From contig JADJVW010000060.1 of the NCBI GenBank assembly GCA_016710365.1, forward strand, positions 7,471 through 71,470: a stretch of DNA of 64,000 bases, given 5' to 3'. The stretch's first letter is position 1. The number at the start of each line of letters is the position of its first letter. The DNA comes from Candidatus Caldilinea saccharophila. Its GTDB lineage: Bacteria; Chloroflexota; Anaerolineae; Caldilineales; Caldilineaceae. Of the stretch, positions 23,362 through 34,370 are shown piece by piece. The position numbers were made by a program, and so were the translations under genes. Below the pieces are notes generated by a model, which saw nothing but the letters and a program-made list of their open reading frames with translations, had not been told where the DNA came from and made no database searches.

Positions 23362-24642
23362 TCAAAACCCATTTTCCCGCGCAATGTTGCCGAGATAATG
23401 AGCGCTGTCTTTCACCATTCTTTGTTGGGTCTTGCGGTCGACAGCAATCAGCCCAAAGGTTTTGCTGTACCCCATGATCCACTCATAATTGTCAAACGCC
23501 GACCAGTAGTAATAGCCGTCAACCCGAATGCCATCCTTGATGCAGCTATGAAGCCCTGTTAGCGCACGTTCAATAAACTCAACCCGACGCCGATCATCGT
23601 CAACCGCCACCCCATTTTCGGTAATGATAATGGGGATATTCAGGTCTTTTGCCACCTGCCGCACCACGCCCCCAAGCGCTTCTGGATAGTATTCATACCC
23701 CATTTGCGTACGCTCAGCCGTTGCGGCCAAGGGCGTTGGACCCTCTGTCCCTACAATCTCGCGCGTGTAGTTTTGCAGGGCAAAAAAGTCATCCTCTTTG
23801 AGAGTGGGTAAATACTGCTTGAAGAGCGTATGCCATTCGGCCTCCGCTTTGGCTTCGGCGCCAGGCAACGCCTGAAGCTCATGCAACGCCAGCGAAAACC
23901 CTACGTTGGTTTTCGGATGGGTGCGCTTGATCGCAGCTCTTGCCATGCGGTGAGCCGCCAGCGCCGTCTCTACAAAATCCCCACGCTTGACAAAGGTATA
24001 GGGAAAGGGATGAATTTCTGTATTTTCTTCCAGACCAAAAGCCAGCGCCGCTCGCTTTAGCCAGGATGACGTCTGCACTTCGTCACTGACGCCCACGGGG
24101 GCATGACTTGCCGCCGATTCACGCGCACCCATGATCAATGCCAGCAAGTCGGGTAGATTGACTTCGTTCAGCGTACAAACATAAGGGATGAGGTTGCCCA
24201 GTTCTTGCATGACATAGGCTGCATACCGGGCAAAGCGTTCGGGCGTTTCAGCAGCAGTCCATCCGCCCAACTTCATAAGCCAGCGCGGGGAGGTGAAGTG
24301 GTGCAGCGTCACCATGGGCGTAAGCCCATATTCATGGCAGGCGTCTAACATGTCGCGGTAGTGTCCAATCACCGCCGGCGAAAACATGCCGTCTTCGGGT
24401 TCAACCCTGGCCCACTCAATGGAAAAACGGTAGGAGGTAAAGCCAAGCTCTGCCAACAACTTGATATCTTCACGATAGCGGTGGTAATGGTCGCAAGCAT
24501 CCCCGGAAGGTTCACTGACGATTGTGCCTGGGATATGTTCCAAAACCCAAAAATCTGAGTTGAAGTTATTCCCTTCAACCTGGTGAGCAGCCGTCGCGGT
24601 TCCCCAAAGGAACCCTTCAGGGAATTCATAATCTAGTGCCAT
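23362..24642 (-). CDS. GH1 beta-glucosidase/beta-glycosidase
   Basis: 426-aa cytoplasmic family 1 glycosidase. 'FLWGTATAAHQVEG' at the N-terminus, acid/base Glu160 in 'CTLNEVN', nucleophile Glu342 in 'IIITENGVAVDDDRR', and 'SAFDNYEWIMGYSKTFGLI' near the C-terminus. Start at 24642 chosen because GGGAG lies just upstream; the open frame goes 13 codons further without protein-like sequence. Hydrolyses beta-linked glucosides or galactosides imported as oligosaccharides. Base composition is somewhat more AT-rich than its neighbours. Next to the SorC regulator on the same strand, so it may share the polyol/sugar regulon. Confidence 0.93.
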   Translation of the reverse strand: MALDYEFPEGFLWGTATAAHQVEGNNFNSDFWVLEHIPGTIVSEPSGDACDHYHRYREDIKLLAELGFTSYRFSIEWARVEPEDGMFSPAVIGHYRDMLDACHEYGLTPMVTLHHFTSPRWLMKLGGWTAAETPERFARYAAYVMQELGNLIPYVCTLNEVNLPDLLALIMGARESAASHAPVGVSDEVQTSSWLKRAALAFGLEENTEIHPFPYTFVKRGDFVETALAAHRMARAAIKRTHPKTNVGFSLALHELQALPGAEAKAEAEWHTLFKQYLPTLKEDDFFALQNYTREIVGTEGPTPLAATAERTQMGYEYYPEALGGVVRQVAKDLNIPIIITENGVAVDDDRRRVEFIERALTGLHSCIKDGIRVDGYYYWSAFDNYEWIMGYSKTFGLIAVDRKTQQRMVKDSAHYLGNIARENGF

Positions 24643-24765
24643 AACATCTCCCGAATGGTGTTTTTCCGAAACTCTACACAATCAGTCACTGGCGCCCAAC
24701 TTATTTCAACCTGAATGTCCACGCTGGCGCCCAATGCAAGCTTCTCCGATTTTCAGACGCTCAGT

Positions 24766-25737
24766 TTAGTGGGATTCCACTGCCTTACTCGCCAGCGACA
24801 AGATAGCGCGCGCGGTTATGTTGTCAGTCGCCAATACATTCAGATAGCCGCCACGCAGCGCCCCCAGGATCGCGGGAACTTTGGTCAGACCTCTGGCAAC
24901 GGCGATCACTTTGGGAATGCGACGCAGGTCTTCCAATTCGACGCCGATCACGCGGCGATTGATCTCGATGCCCGCGGTCTGCCCTGTGGCGTCGAAGAAA
25001 CGACCGGCGGTCTCGCCCACCGCGCCCAGCCCGCGCAGCACCGCCAGATCGGCCCGCGTGATCAGCCCGGCGCGCAGAAAGCTGGAATCATGTTCGTCAA
25101 GCGAACCGATGCCCGTGATGGCAAGCTGCACGGTGCGCGCCCGGCGCATCCCTTCGCTCACTGTCGGTTCGGCCAGAAAAAGCTCGCGCACTTCGGGGCG
25201 CTCAACCAGCACAGGCGCGTGCAGATCGTAATGGCGGCCGCCAAGTTTCGCAGCCACCATGCGCGCCAGATCAGGCCCATCAACCGCCAGCGCGCCGACC
25301 CCGCCCATCAACTGCACGACATCGATTTGGCGTCCGAGGTTATTGGGCAGCGCGTTGACGGTGGCATGCACGCCCGTGCCCCACGCGACCCCGATGGTTG
25401 CCCCTTGCGGGAGATCGGGAATGATCCGCTGTAGATAGATGGCAGCCAGTTGGCCCGCCCCTGCGACCAGGCTAGCATCATCATGGTCAGGTTTGGTTTC
25501 CAAAATCAAGGCGTCGGCCAAATTGAAACAAGTGGCAAGTTGCATCTCCAGTGCGAAATCGCGCGGAATCGGCGTGTTGATCTGCACCTCGATAATCCCG
25601 CGCTCCCACGCTTCCTTGAGCAGGCGCGACACCTTGGAGGTCGAGATACCCAAACGCTCGGCAATCTCCGCTTGACCCTGATTCAATTTGTAATAGAGGC
25701 TGGCCACCATGGCCAGCAGATCGTCGCGCTCGTTCAT
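24766..25737 (-). CDS. SorC/DeoR-family sugar-binding transcriptional regulator
   Basis: 323 aa. An N-terminal helix-turn-helix ('GQAEIAERLGISTSKVSRLL', residues about 20-40) is followed by the SorC sugar-phosphate-binding domain ('GATIGVAWGTGVHATVNAL', 'QLMGGVGA', 'AITGIGSL', 'RGLGAVGETAGRFFDATG', 'VIAVARGLTKVPAILGALRG'). SorC proteins usually bind a phosphorylated intermediate of the pathway they control. It is divergent from the HAD phosphatase gene and close to the transporter/kinase cluster, so it is the likely regulator of that cluster. Two similar dyads in the divergent region (25808 and 25919) are candidate operators. Confidence 0.93.
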   Translation of the reverse strand: MNERDDLLAMVASLYYKLNQGQAEIAERLGISTSKVSRLLKEAWERGIIEVQINTPIPRDFALEMQLATCFNLADALILETKPDHDDASLVAGAGQLAAIYLQRIIPDLPQGATIGVAWGTGVHATVNALPNNLGRQIDVVQLMGGVGALAVDGPDLARMVAAKLGGRHYDLHAPVLVERPEVRELFLAEPTVSEGMRRARTVQLAITGIGSLDEHDSSFLRAGLITRADLAVLRGLGAVGETAGRFFDATGQTAGIEINRRVIGVELEDLRRIPKVIAVARGLTKVPAILGALRGGYLNVLATDNITARAILSLASKAVESH

Positions 25738-25807
25738 CGCCGTCGCACCTCATCGCCGTCACACCTCAAGGCATCACTGGCGCCAATTTGAGTAAATTTT
25801 CACGCAA

Positions 25808-25821
25808 TGCAAAAATTTGCA
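25808..25821. promoter_or_regulatory. Candidate operator 1, TGCAAAAATTTGCA
   Basis: 14-base dyad with 6-bp arms TGCAAA/TTTGCA, about 70 bases upstream of the SorC regulator start. It shares its pattern with the site at 25919-25932; the two centres are 111 bp apart, close to a whole number of helical turns. Operator function is inference. Confidence 0.5.
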
Positions 25822-25887
25822 ATCAGGATAGCACGCTACATAATTGATGTCAATAGGCCGTAAATCCTTTTCATCTTTTATAGGGGG

Positions 25888-25916
25888 TTGACAAATTAAA
25901 TCTACTGTGCTACCCT
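25888..25916 (+). promoter_or_regulatory. Sigma-70-type promoter for the HAD gene
   Basis: TTGACA at 25888-25893, 17-base spacer, TACCCT at 25911-25916. The -35 is perfect and the spacing ideal; the -10 is weak. It reads toward the HAD phosphatase gene, whose start lies about 100 bases beyond. The second dyad sits at the expected transcription start. Confidence 0.55.
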
Positions 25917-25918
25917 TT

Positions 25919-25932
25919 TGCAAGAAATTGCA
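25919..25932. promoter_or_regulatory. Candidate operator 2, TGCAAGAAATTGCA
   Basis: 14-base dyad with 5-bp arms TGCAA/TTGCA covering the predicted transcription start of the promoter at 25888-25916. Matches operator 1 at 12 of 14 positions. A repressor bound here would block initiation, and one bound at both sites could loop the DNA. Confidence 0.5.
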
Positions 25933-26023
25933 TTAGTTGAATTTTTTTGCTCCCAAAGCGATCATCAAAAAGAAATCAAGCGGCGGCGTGCGGTTTGTCG
26001 TCAATTATAAAGGCCCGGTGCAG

Positions 26024-26842
<819 letters not shown>

Positions 26843-27065
26843 GCTGTCGTCCATTTGATTGGACGCGGCCGAAAAGCTTTGTTCACTTCTGCTCCCGATT
26901 TTCTAATGGAAGTTACCCATGACAATCCGTCAATGCGACGGGGAAGGAAATGGATATAGAACAAAAGAGGGTGGCGTTTGGCCGTCGCGGTGAGGCCAGA
27001 GTCTTGAGTGCGGTTTGTTCGACAGTCTGACACGACTATTTAAACTTTCCGATTGGAGAAGATGC

Positions 27066-28501
<1,436 letters not shown>

Positions 28502-28516
28502 CGCAGGCGGCTCTGA

Positions 28517-28551
28517 CAGGTGACAGTCACTTTAGAAGTGACTGTCACCTG
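28517..28551. terminator. Perfect 16-bp hairpin between binding protein and permease genes
   Basis: CAGGTGACAGTCACTT, loop TAG, then the exact complement. It lies 15 bases after the binding-protein stop and about 70 bases before the permease start. Without a T-run, it is more likely an RNA-stabilising or partial-termination stem that raises binding-protein mRNA over permease mRNA, as in other ABC operons. Confidence 0.65.
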
Positions 28552-28622
28552 GGTCAGCCCTCCGCAATTCGTTCAGCGGCGCGATATGCCGCCTGCCTCA
28601 TGAAGGAAAGCAAGACTGCACC

Positions 28623-29559
28623 ATGAACGAACAAGCCATCCACTCGCCACTGCCGGTTCAGGAAGCAGAGCCGCGCCTGCCCTGGCTGGTGCGCCCGCCC
28701 CTATCTCATCATTCTGCCGGCGCTGCTGCTGCTCATCGGCATTCTCTATCCATTCGTGCTGGGAGTCTACTACTCCTTCACGGCCTTCAATTTCAAGGTG
28801 CCGGGCAGCCAGTACAACTTCGTCGGGCTGCGCAACTATGTGCGCATGTTCACCGACGAGGATTTTCTCTACTCCACCTATGTGACGCTGGCCTATGCGG
28901 TCATCACCACCGGCGTCGAACTTGGCCTGGGGCTGATCGTGGCGATGCTGCTCAACCGCGACTCGCGCGTCTCCAAGATTCTCACGCCAATGCTGATCTT
29001 CCCGATGATCATTGCGCCGGTGATCGGCACGCTCGTCTGGAAGATGATGATGCAGCCCAGCGTCGGCATCCTCAACCCGATCCTGAACACGGTCGGTCTG
29101 CCCTCCCTGGAGTGGGCCGCGGTGCCGCAAACTGCGCTCTTCTCCGTCACGCTGGTCGATATCTGGATGTTCACGCCCTTTGCGGCGATGATGATTCTGG
29201 CCGGACTGCGCTCCTTCCCCAACGCGCCCTTTGAAGCCGCACGCGTGGATGGCGCCTCCTTCTGGTTCACCTTCCGCAACCTGACGCTGCCCATGTTAAA
29301 GCCCTTCATTATCATCGTTGTGGTTTTCCGCTTCATGGATTCGCTGAAGATGTTCGACATCATCTTCGCCATGACCGAAGGCGGCCCAGGCAATACGCTG
29401 ATGACCTACCAGCTCACCGCCTATCGCACAAGCATCCAGTTTCAGCGCATGTCGGCCGGCCTGCCCTACGCCATTTTGCTCTATATCATCATCTACATCG
29501 TCAGCATGTATTTGATCAAGGCATGGGGTCGCGCCCAACGTCGCGCCGCCGGTTACTAG
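28623..29559 (+). CDS. ABC sugar permease, MalF/UgpA type (frame broken near start)
   Basis: About 311-aa inner-membrane permease with six helices. The start ATG at 28623 begins 'MNEQAIHSPLPVQEAEPRLP'. The frame shifts at about 28695 in a CCCGCCCC tract, after which 'PYLIILPALLLLIGILYPFV' and the rest are normal. The EAA loop is 'FEAARVDGASFWFTFRNLTL'. Forms the membrane channel with the second permease encoded 19 bases downstream. Confidence 0.9.
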
Positions 29560-29578
29560 GAGGAGATGGAGCCGACTT

Positions 29579-30442
29579 ATGCAGAATGAAAAGACTCAAA
29601 ACCGCCTGCTCGCCATCCTCTCCGATGGCATCCTGATCATCTATTTTCTCTTTGCGCTCTTCCCGCTGGTGTGGATGGTGCTGGTCTCGCTCAAGAGCGG
29701 GCCGGAACTCTTCACGACCAAGTTTATCTTTACGCCGACGATCGACAACTACATCGCCATTCTTTTCGGCGACGCGCGCGCCGCGGCGGGCGTAGTGGCG
29801 CGGCAGGAGTTCCCGCGCAACTTCATGAACAGCCTGATCGCCAGCAGCGGCGCGGTGCTGATTTCGCTCATCGTGGGTGTGCCCGCGGCCTACGCGCTGG
29901 CGCGCTACAACTTCCGCGGCAAGGAAGATCTGGCCTTCACCTTCCTCTCTTTCCGCTTTGCGCCGGAACTGGTGGTGATCATCCCGCTCTCCGTCATCTA
30001 TCGCCAGCTTGGCCTCTACGACACCTACTTTGGCATCATGTGGGTCTACCAGCTCGTGACGCTGCCGCTGCTGATCTGGGTGCTGCGCTCCTACTTCGAG
30101 GACATTTCGCCCGATATCGAGCAGGCGGCAATGATCGACGGTTACTCCTGGTGGCACGTCTTTTTTAAGATTTTGATGCCGCTGGTGCGCCCTGGTCTGG
30201 CCGCGGCCGCGCTGCTCGCCTTCATCTTTGCGTGGAACAACTTCATGTTCCCGCTCGTGCTTGGCGGCTCCAACGTGCAGACAGTCACCGTGGCTTCGCT
30301 CGGTTACATCTCGTCGGCGCAGGGCTTCTTTAACCGCATGGCCGCGGCCTCGGTGCTCGCCTCGCTGCCACAGATCATCCTGGCGCTCAGCATCCAACGT
30401 TATCTCATCCGTGGCCTCAGCTTCGGCGCTGTGAAAGGGTAA
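29579..30442 (+). CDS. ABC sugar permease, MalG/UgpE type
   Basis: 287 aa, six membrane helices, intact. The EAA loop 'EQAAMIDGYSWWHVFFKIL' contacts the ATPases. An insertion-like periplasmic segment (residues about 55-80, 'LFGDARAAAGVVARQEFPRN') precedes helix 2. AGGAGATGG lies before the ATG. Followed after 7 bases by the first ATPase gene. Confidence 0.93.
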   Translation: MQNEKTQNRLLAILSDGILIIYFLFALFPLVWMVLVSLKSGPELFTTKFIFTPTIDNYIAILFGDARAAAGVVARQEFPRNFMNSLIASSGAVLISLIVGVPAAYALARYNFRGKEDLAFTFLSFRFAPELVVIIPLSVIYRQLGLYDTYFGIMWVYQLVTLPLLIWVLRSYFEDISPDIEQAAMIDGYSWWHVFFKILMPLVRPGLAAAALLAFIFAWNNFMFPLVLGGSNVQTVTVASLGYISSAQGFFNRMAAASVLASLPQIILALSIQRYLIRGLSFGAVKG

Positions 30443-30449
30443 TCGCAGC

Positions 30450-31568
30450 ATGGCAACGTTACGACTCGAACACCTGACCAAAGATTTTGGCAAAGTGCGC
30501 GCCATCGACGATATGTCGTTGCAGGTCGAAGACGGCGAGTTCATCGTCATGCTCGGCCCGTCGGGCGCGGGCAAGACGACTACACTCAAGCTGATTGCCG
30601 GCGTGGAGACGCCGACGAGCGGCCGGGTCTACATCGACGACAAGCTGATGAACGCGGTGGAGCCGCATTACCGCAACGTAGCGATGGCCTTCGAGAGCTA
30701 CGCACTCTACCCGCACCTGACCGTTAAGGAGAATCTGGCCTTTCCCCTGCGTGCGCCCGGCCACAAATTTCCCGCCGCAGAGATCGACCGTCGCGTGCTC
30801 TCGGTCTGTGAGACGCTGAACATCCAGATGTTGATGGATCGACTGCCGCAACATCTCTCCAACGGGCAAAAGCAGCGCGTCGCGCTGGGTCGGGCGATGG
30901 TGCGTGAGCCCAGCGTGCTCCTGCTCGACGAGCCGATCTCCCATCTCGACGCCAAACTGCGCCATCGTATGCGCCAGGAGTTCAAGGCGCTCGAAGCCGA
31001 CATCCGCTACACCACCATCTACGTCACGCACGACTACCTGGAAGCCCTCTCGCTGGGCGACCGGCTGGTCGTGCTGAACCAGGGCGTAATCCAGCAGATC
31101 GGCCCGCCGCACGAGATCTTTGAGAAGCCGGTGAATCTGTGGGTCTCCAAGATTCTCGGCCACCCGCAGATCAACCTGGTGGAGTGCGGCGTACAGCGCG
31201 ATGGCGACGCGCTGCACCTGGTCAGCCGCGACGGCGCCATCCGCGTGACCGTACCCGACGAGCTGCGCCCGCTGCTGCTCAAGCATGGCGCCGATCACTA
31301 TACGCTGGGTGTTCGACCCATGCATCTGAGCGTCGTCGCCAACTCAGGCGAAGCTGCGACCAATACATGCAGCGGCGTGGTCTATGTCTTTGAGCGCTTA
31401 GGGACGAAAGGTGTGTTGTCAGCAACCGTCGGCGCACAAAAAATGGACATCTTGACGCCGATCGAAATGAATTTTGCGATCGACGACGTGATTCGCCTGG
31501 CGATCGATGCCGATAACATCATGATCTTCGACAGCAAGAGCGAACAAAACTTGTTGTTCACGAAATAA
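30450..31568 (+). CDS. ABC transporter ATPase 1, UgpC/MalK type
   Basis: 372-aa ATP-binding subunit. Walker A 'MLGPSGAGKTTTLKLIAG', Q-loop replaced by Glu in 'AMAFESYALYPHLTV', signature 'LSNGQKQRVALGRAM' instead of LSGGQ, Walker B 'SVLLLDEPISHLDAKLR', switch His in 'YVTHDYLEALSLG', and a C-terminal TOBE/MOI domain (residues about 240-370). Followed 11 bases later by a second, non-identical ATPase gene, so the transporter probably has a heterodimeric motor. Confidence 0.93.
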   Translation: MATLRLEHLTKDFGKVRAIDDMSLQVEDGEFIVMLGPSGAGKTTTLKLIAGVETPTSGRVYIDDKLMNAVEPHYRNVAMAFESYALYPHLTVKENLAFPLRAPGHKFPAAEIDRRVLSVCETLNIQMLMDRLPQHLSNGQKQRVALGRAMVREPSVLLLDEPISHLDAKLRHRMRQEFKALEADIRYTTIYVTHDYLEALSLGDRLVVLNQGVIQQIGPPHEIFEKPVNLWVSKILGHPQINLVECGVQRDGDALHLVSRDGAIRVTVPDELRPLLLKHGADHYTLGVRPMHLSVVANSGEAATNTCSGVVYVFERLGTKGVLSATVGAQKMDILTPIEMNFAIDDVIRLAIDADNIMIFDSKSEQNLLFTK

Positions 31569-31579
31569 GGGTTTCCAAC

Positions 31580-32680
31580 ATGGCAGAATTGCGCCTCGAA
31601 CATATCTACAAAACGTACAAAGGTGGGGTCGAAGCCGTCAAAGACCTCAACCTGATCGTCAAGAATGGCGAGTTTCTGGCTCTGCTGGGGCCTTCTGGCT
31701 GTGGCAAGACCTCGACGCTGCGCATGATCGTAGGGTTGGAGGAGATCACGCGCGGCGAAATGTACATCGGCGACCGCCTGGTCAACAAACTGGAGCCGAA
31801 TCAACGCAACGTCGCCCTCGCCTTCGAGACCTACGCGCTCTACCCGCCGCTGAGCGTCTACGAAAACATCGCCTTCAACCTGCGCGCCAAAAAGGTGGCG
31901 CCGGCCGAAATCGACCAGCGCGTCAGGGCCGTGGCGACGATGCTGGACATCACCGACATCCTGGCGCGCAAACCGGCCGAGCTGGGCGGCGGCCAGAAGC
32001 AGCGCATCTCGCTGGCGCGCGCGCTGGTGCGCGACCCGGACGTCTTCCTGATGGACGAACCGCTCTCCCATCTCGACGCCGCGCAGCGTTCGCACATGCG
32101 CGTCGAACTGAAGCGCCTTCACGTCCAGACCGGACGCACCACCATCCTGGTGACCCACGATCAGCTCGAAGCCGTCGCCATGGCCGAGCGTATCGCCGTC
32201 ATGAACTTCGGCGTGCTGCAACAGGTCGGCTCCTTCGAGGAGATCTACAACCGCCCGGTCAACGAGTTCGTGGCCGGTTTTATCGGTGAGCCGCCGATGA
32301 ACTTCCTTGCATGCACACCGGTGAGCGAGGATGGCAAGCTCTTTTTAGCAGGGGCAGACGCCAGCTTCAAGCTGCGGCTGCCGGATGCGCTGCGCGCCAA
32401 AGTGGAAGGCGCGCGCGTCAAAACCATCGACCTCGGCGTGCGCCCGGTGCACATGGAAGTGGTCGCGCCGTCGGAAAGTGGCGTCAGCGAAATGAAGGGT
32501 GCGGTCGCCACCTACGAATCGCTGGGCGAGGAAGGGCAGTTGGCCGCCACGATTGGGAACGCGACTGTGTTGGTGGTCACGCCGCCGACGTTGCGGCTAC
32601 AGCGCGGGGAAGCCGTGACGCTGCGGCTGCGCCCTGACCACATCCACCTCTTCGACGCATCAACGCAAGCGGCCCTCTGA
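31580..32680 (+). CDS. ABC transporter ATPase 2, UgpC/MalK type
   Basis: 366-aa ATPase. Walker A 'LLGPSGCGKTSTLRMIVG', 'ALAFETYALYPPLSV' with Glu at the Q-loop as in ATPase 1, signature 'LGGGQKQRISLARALV', Walker B 'DVFLMDEPLSHLDAAQR', 'LVTHDQLEAVAMA', and a C-terminal TOBE domain. Two-ATPase arrangements are known for polyol importers such as glycerol GlpST of rhizobia, which fits the kinase-rich neighbourhood. Both paralogues deviate from the LSGGQ signature in different ways. Confidence 0.93.
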   Translation: MAELRLEHIYKTYKGGVEAVKDLNLIVKNGEFLALLGPSGCGKTSTLRMIVGLEEITRGEMYIGDRLVNKLEPNQRNVALAFETYALYPPLSVYENIAFNLRAKKVAPAEIDQRVRAVATMLDITDILARKPAELGGGQKQRISLARALVRDPDVFLMDEPLSHLDAAQRSHMRVELKRLHVQTGRTTILVTHDQLEAVAMAERIAVMNFGVLQQVGSFEEIYNRPVNEFVAGFIGEPPMNFLACTPVSEDGKLFLAGADASFKLRLPDALRAKVEGARVKTIDLGVRPVHMEVVAPSESGVSEMKGAVATYESLGEEGQLAATIGNATVLVVTPPTLRLQRGEAVTLRLRPDHIHLFDASTQAAL

Positions 32681-32691
32681 GGCGGTGCGGC

Positions 32692-34218
32692 GTGAGCGTC
32701 TCCTATTTGCTGGGCATCGATGCCGGCACCACAGTGATCAAGAGCACGCTTTTTGACCTTGCCGGGCGTGAGATTGCCGGCGCCTCACACGCTTCAAGTT
32801 TCCTCACGCCGCGCCCCGGCTGGGCGGAATCGGACATGGAGACCGTGTGGCAGGCGGTTGCGATTACCGTGCGCGAGACGCTGGCGCACGCGGCCATCGA
32901 TCCTGCGCAGGTGCTTGCCATCGGCGTCACCGGGCAGGGGGACGGGACCTGGCTGGTCGATGCTGGCGGTGCGCCGGTGCGCCCGGCGATCCTGTGGTCG
33001 GATGGCCGCACGGCAGAGCTGGTCAAAGCGTGCTGGCAAACTGGCGTCGGTCGGGAAGTGTTCCAGATCACGGGAACCGCGCTCAGTACATGCAATCAGG
33101 CCATGCATCTGCGCTGGTTGCAGGAACATGAACCCGCTACGCTTGCCAACACGGCGGCGGCGTTGCGCGCCAAGGACTGGATCTTCCTTCGCATGACCGG
33201 CGTGGTGAGTACGGATGCCACCGACGCCTCCCACACCTATTTCTCAGTGTACACACAAGCTTACGACGACCGCATCCTGAAGCTCCTCGGCGTCGAACGC
33301 TGGCGCGCGGCCCTGCCCGCCGCGCCGCGCCCCGTCGAACACAAAGCGCCCCTCCTGCCTGCCGTCGCCAACGCACTGGACTTGGCGCCCAGCACGCCGG
33401 TGGTGGCTGGCCCCTTCGACGTGGCAGCTTCTGCCTTGGGCGTCGGCGCCGCGTTTCCCGGCGACGCCTGCTCGGTGCCCGGCACCGCGGGCGTGCATCA
33501 GGTGATGGTGGACAGCCCCGTCCTCGAACCCGCGGACATCGGCTACAATATGTGCCACGCGCCGGCCGGCGTACTGGTGCGCTTGCTGCCGACCATGGCG
33601 AGCACGCAGAATCTACAGTGGTTCGCACGCGAGTTCTATACGGCGGAATGGGCGGAGGCGCAGCAAAGTCACGCCAATATCTGGGATGTCCTCGAAGATA
33701 TCGCAGAGCAGGAGCCGCTTGGCGCGCGCGGCGTGATCTATCACCCTTATCTCGACCCGGCAGGCGAGCGTGCGCCCTTTATCAGCTCGGCGGCGCGGGC
33801 GCAGTTCAGCGGGATCAGCGTCCACCACACGCGCGCCACGTTGCTGCGCGCGGTCTACGAGGGCGTCGCCCTTTCTGTGCTGGATTGTTATGCCACGATG
33901 GGTGCGGTCGTGGCGACATTGCGGTTGGCGGGCGGCGGTGCGCGCAGCTCGCTGTGGGCGCAGATGCTGGCCGATGCCCTCGCCGCGCCTGTGATCATCG
34001 CCGAAGGTTCAGAATACGGCGCGCGCGGCGCGGTGATCAATGCCGCGGTCGCCACCGGCATCTACGCTTCCTACGCCGAGGCGATCCAGCAGATGGTGCG
34101 TCCGGCGCGCACAGTGACGCCTGTGCCTGGCAACCACGCACGCTATCAGGCGCTGCTCCATCTCTATCGGGCAGAGCGTCAGGCGATGATGTCGGTATGG
34201 GAAGCGCGTTCGATGTAA
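32692..34218 (+). CDS. FGGY-family carbohydrate kinase 1
   Basis: 508 aa from a GTG start at 32692, 11 bases after ATPase 2. Phosphorylates a sugar or polyol with ATP in the cytoplasm. Phosphate-1 loop 'LGIDAGTTVIKSTLFD', catalytic Asp probably in 'VVAGPFDVAASALG', and C-terminal ATPase signature 'LRLAGGGARSSLWAQMLADA'. The FGGY signature region reads 'NQAMHLRWLQEHEPA', lacking the usual Lys present in kinases 2 and 3, so its substrate may differ. Intact. First of three FGGY kinases in 7 kb. Confidence 0.92.
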   Translation: MSVSYLLGIDAGTTVIKSTLFDLAGREIAGASHASSFLTPRPGWAESDMETVWQAVAITVRETLAHAAIDPAQVLAIGVTGQGDGTWLVDAGGAPVRPAILWSDGRTAELVKACWQTGVGREVFQITGTALSTCNQAMHLRWLQEHEPATLANTAAALRAKDWIFLRMTGVVSTDATDASHTYFSVYTQAYDDRILKLLGVERWRAALPAAPRPVEHKAPLLPAVANALDLAPSTPVVAGPFDVAASALGVGAAFPGDACSVPGTAGVHQVMVDSPVLEPADIGYNMCHAPAGVLVRLLPTMASTQNLQWFAREFYTAEWAEAQQSHANIWDVLEDIAEQEPLGARGVIYHPYLDPAGERAPFISSAARAQFSGISVHHTRATLLRAVYEGVALSVLDCYATMGAVVATLRLAGGGARSSLWAQMLADALAAPVIIAEGSEYGARGAVINAAVATGIYASYAEAIQQMVRPARTVTPVPGNHARYQALLHLYRAERQAMMSVWEARSM

Positions 34219-34227
34219 AAACAGCGT

Positions 34228-34332
34228 TTGACGCGGAGGTGCAGAGATGCAGAGAAAACGCAGAGAAATGCTTGCGTAAAGCTGTTTGCTTTTCCTCTGC
34301 GCACCTCTGCCGCTCTGCGGCTCTGCATCGAA
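34228..34332. repeat. Word-iterated palindrome, GCAGAGG family
   Basis: Begins about 10 bases after the kinase 1 stop with TTGACGCGGAGGTGCAGAG and ends with the complementary CTCTGCGGCTCTGCATCGAA. It fills the only large gap between kinase 1 and the dehydrogenase gene inside the operon. Confidence 0.8.
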
Positions 34333-34370
34333 AGAGGCGTCTCAAATACTCTCTTGAATAGGACATTTCA

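Noticed and set aside
24766..25737. SorC regulator plus FGGY kinase as an AI-2 (lsr) system
   Set aside because: No LsrB-, LsrF- or LsrG-like gene is present, and the importer is CUT1 type with AraM and class II aldolase partners instead.
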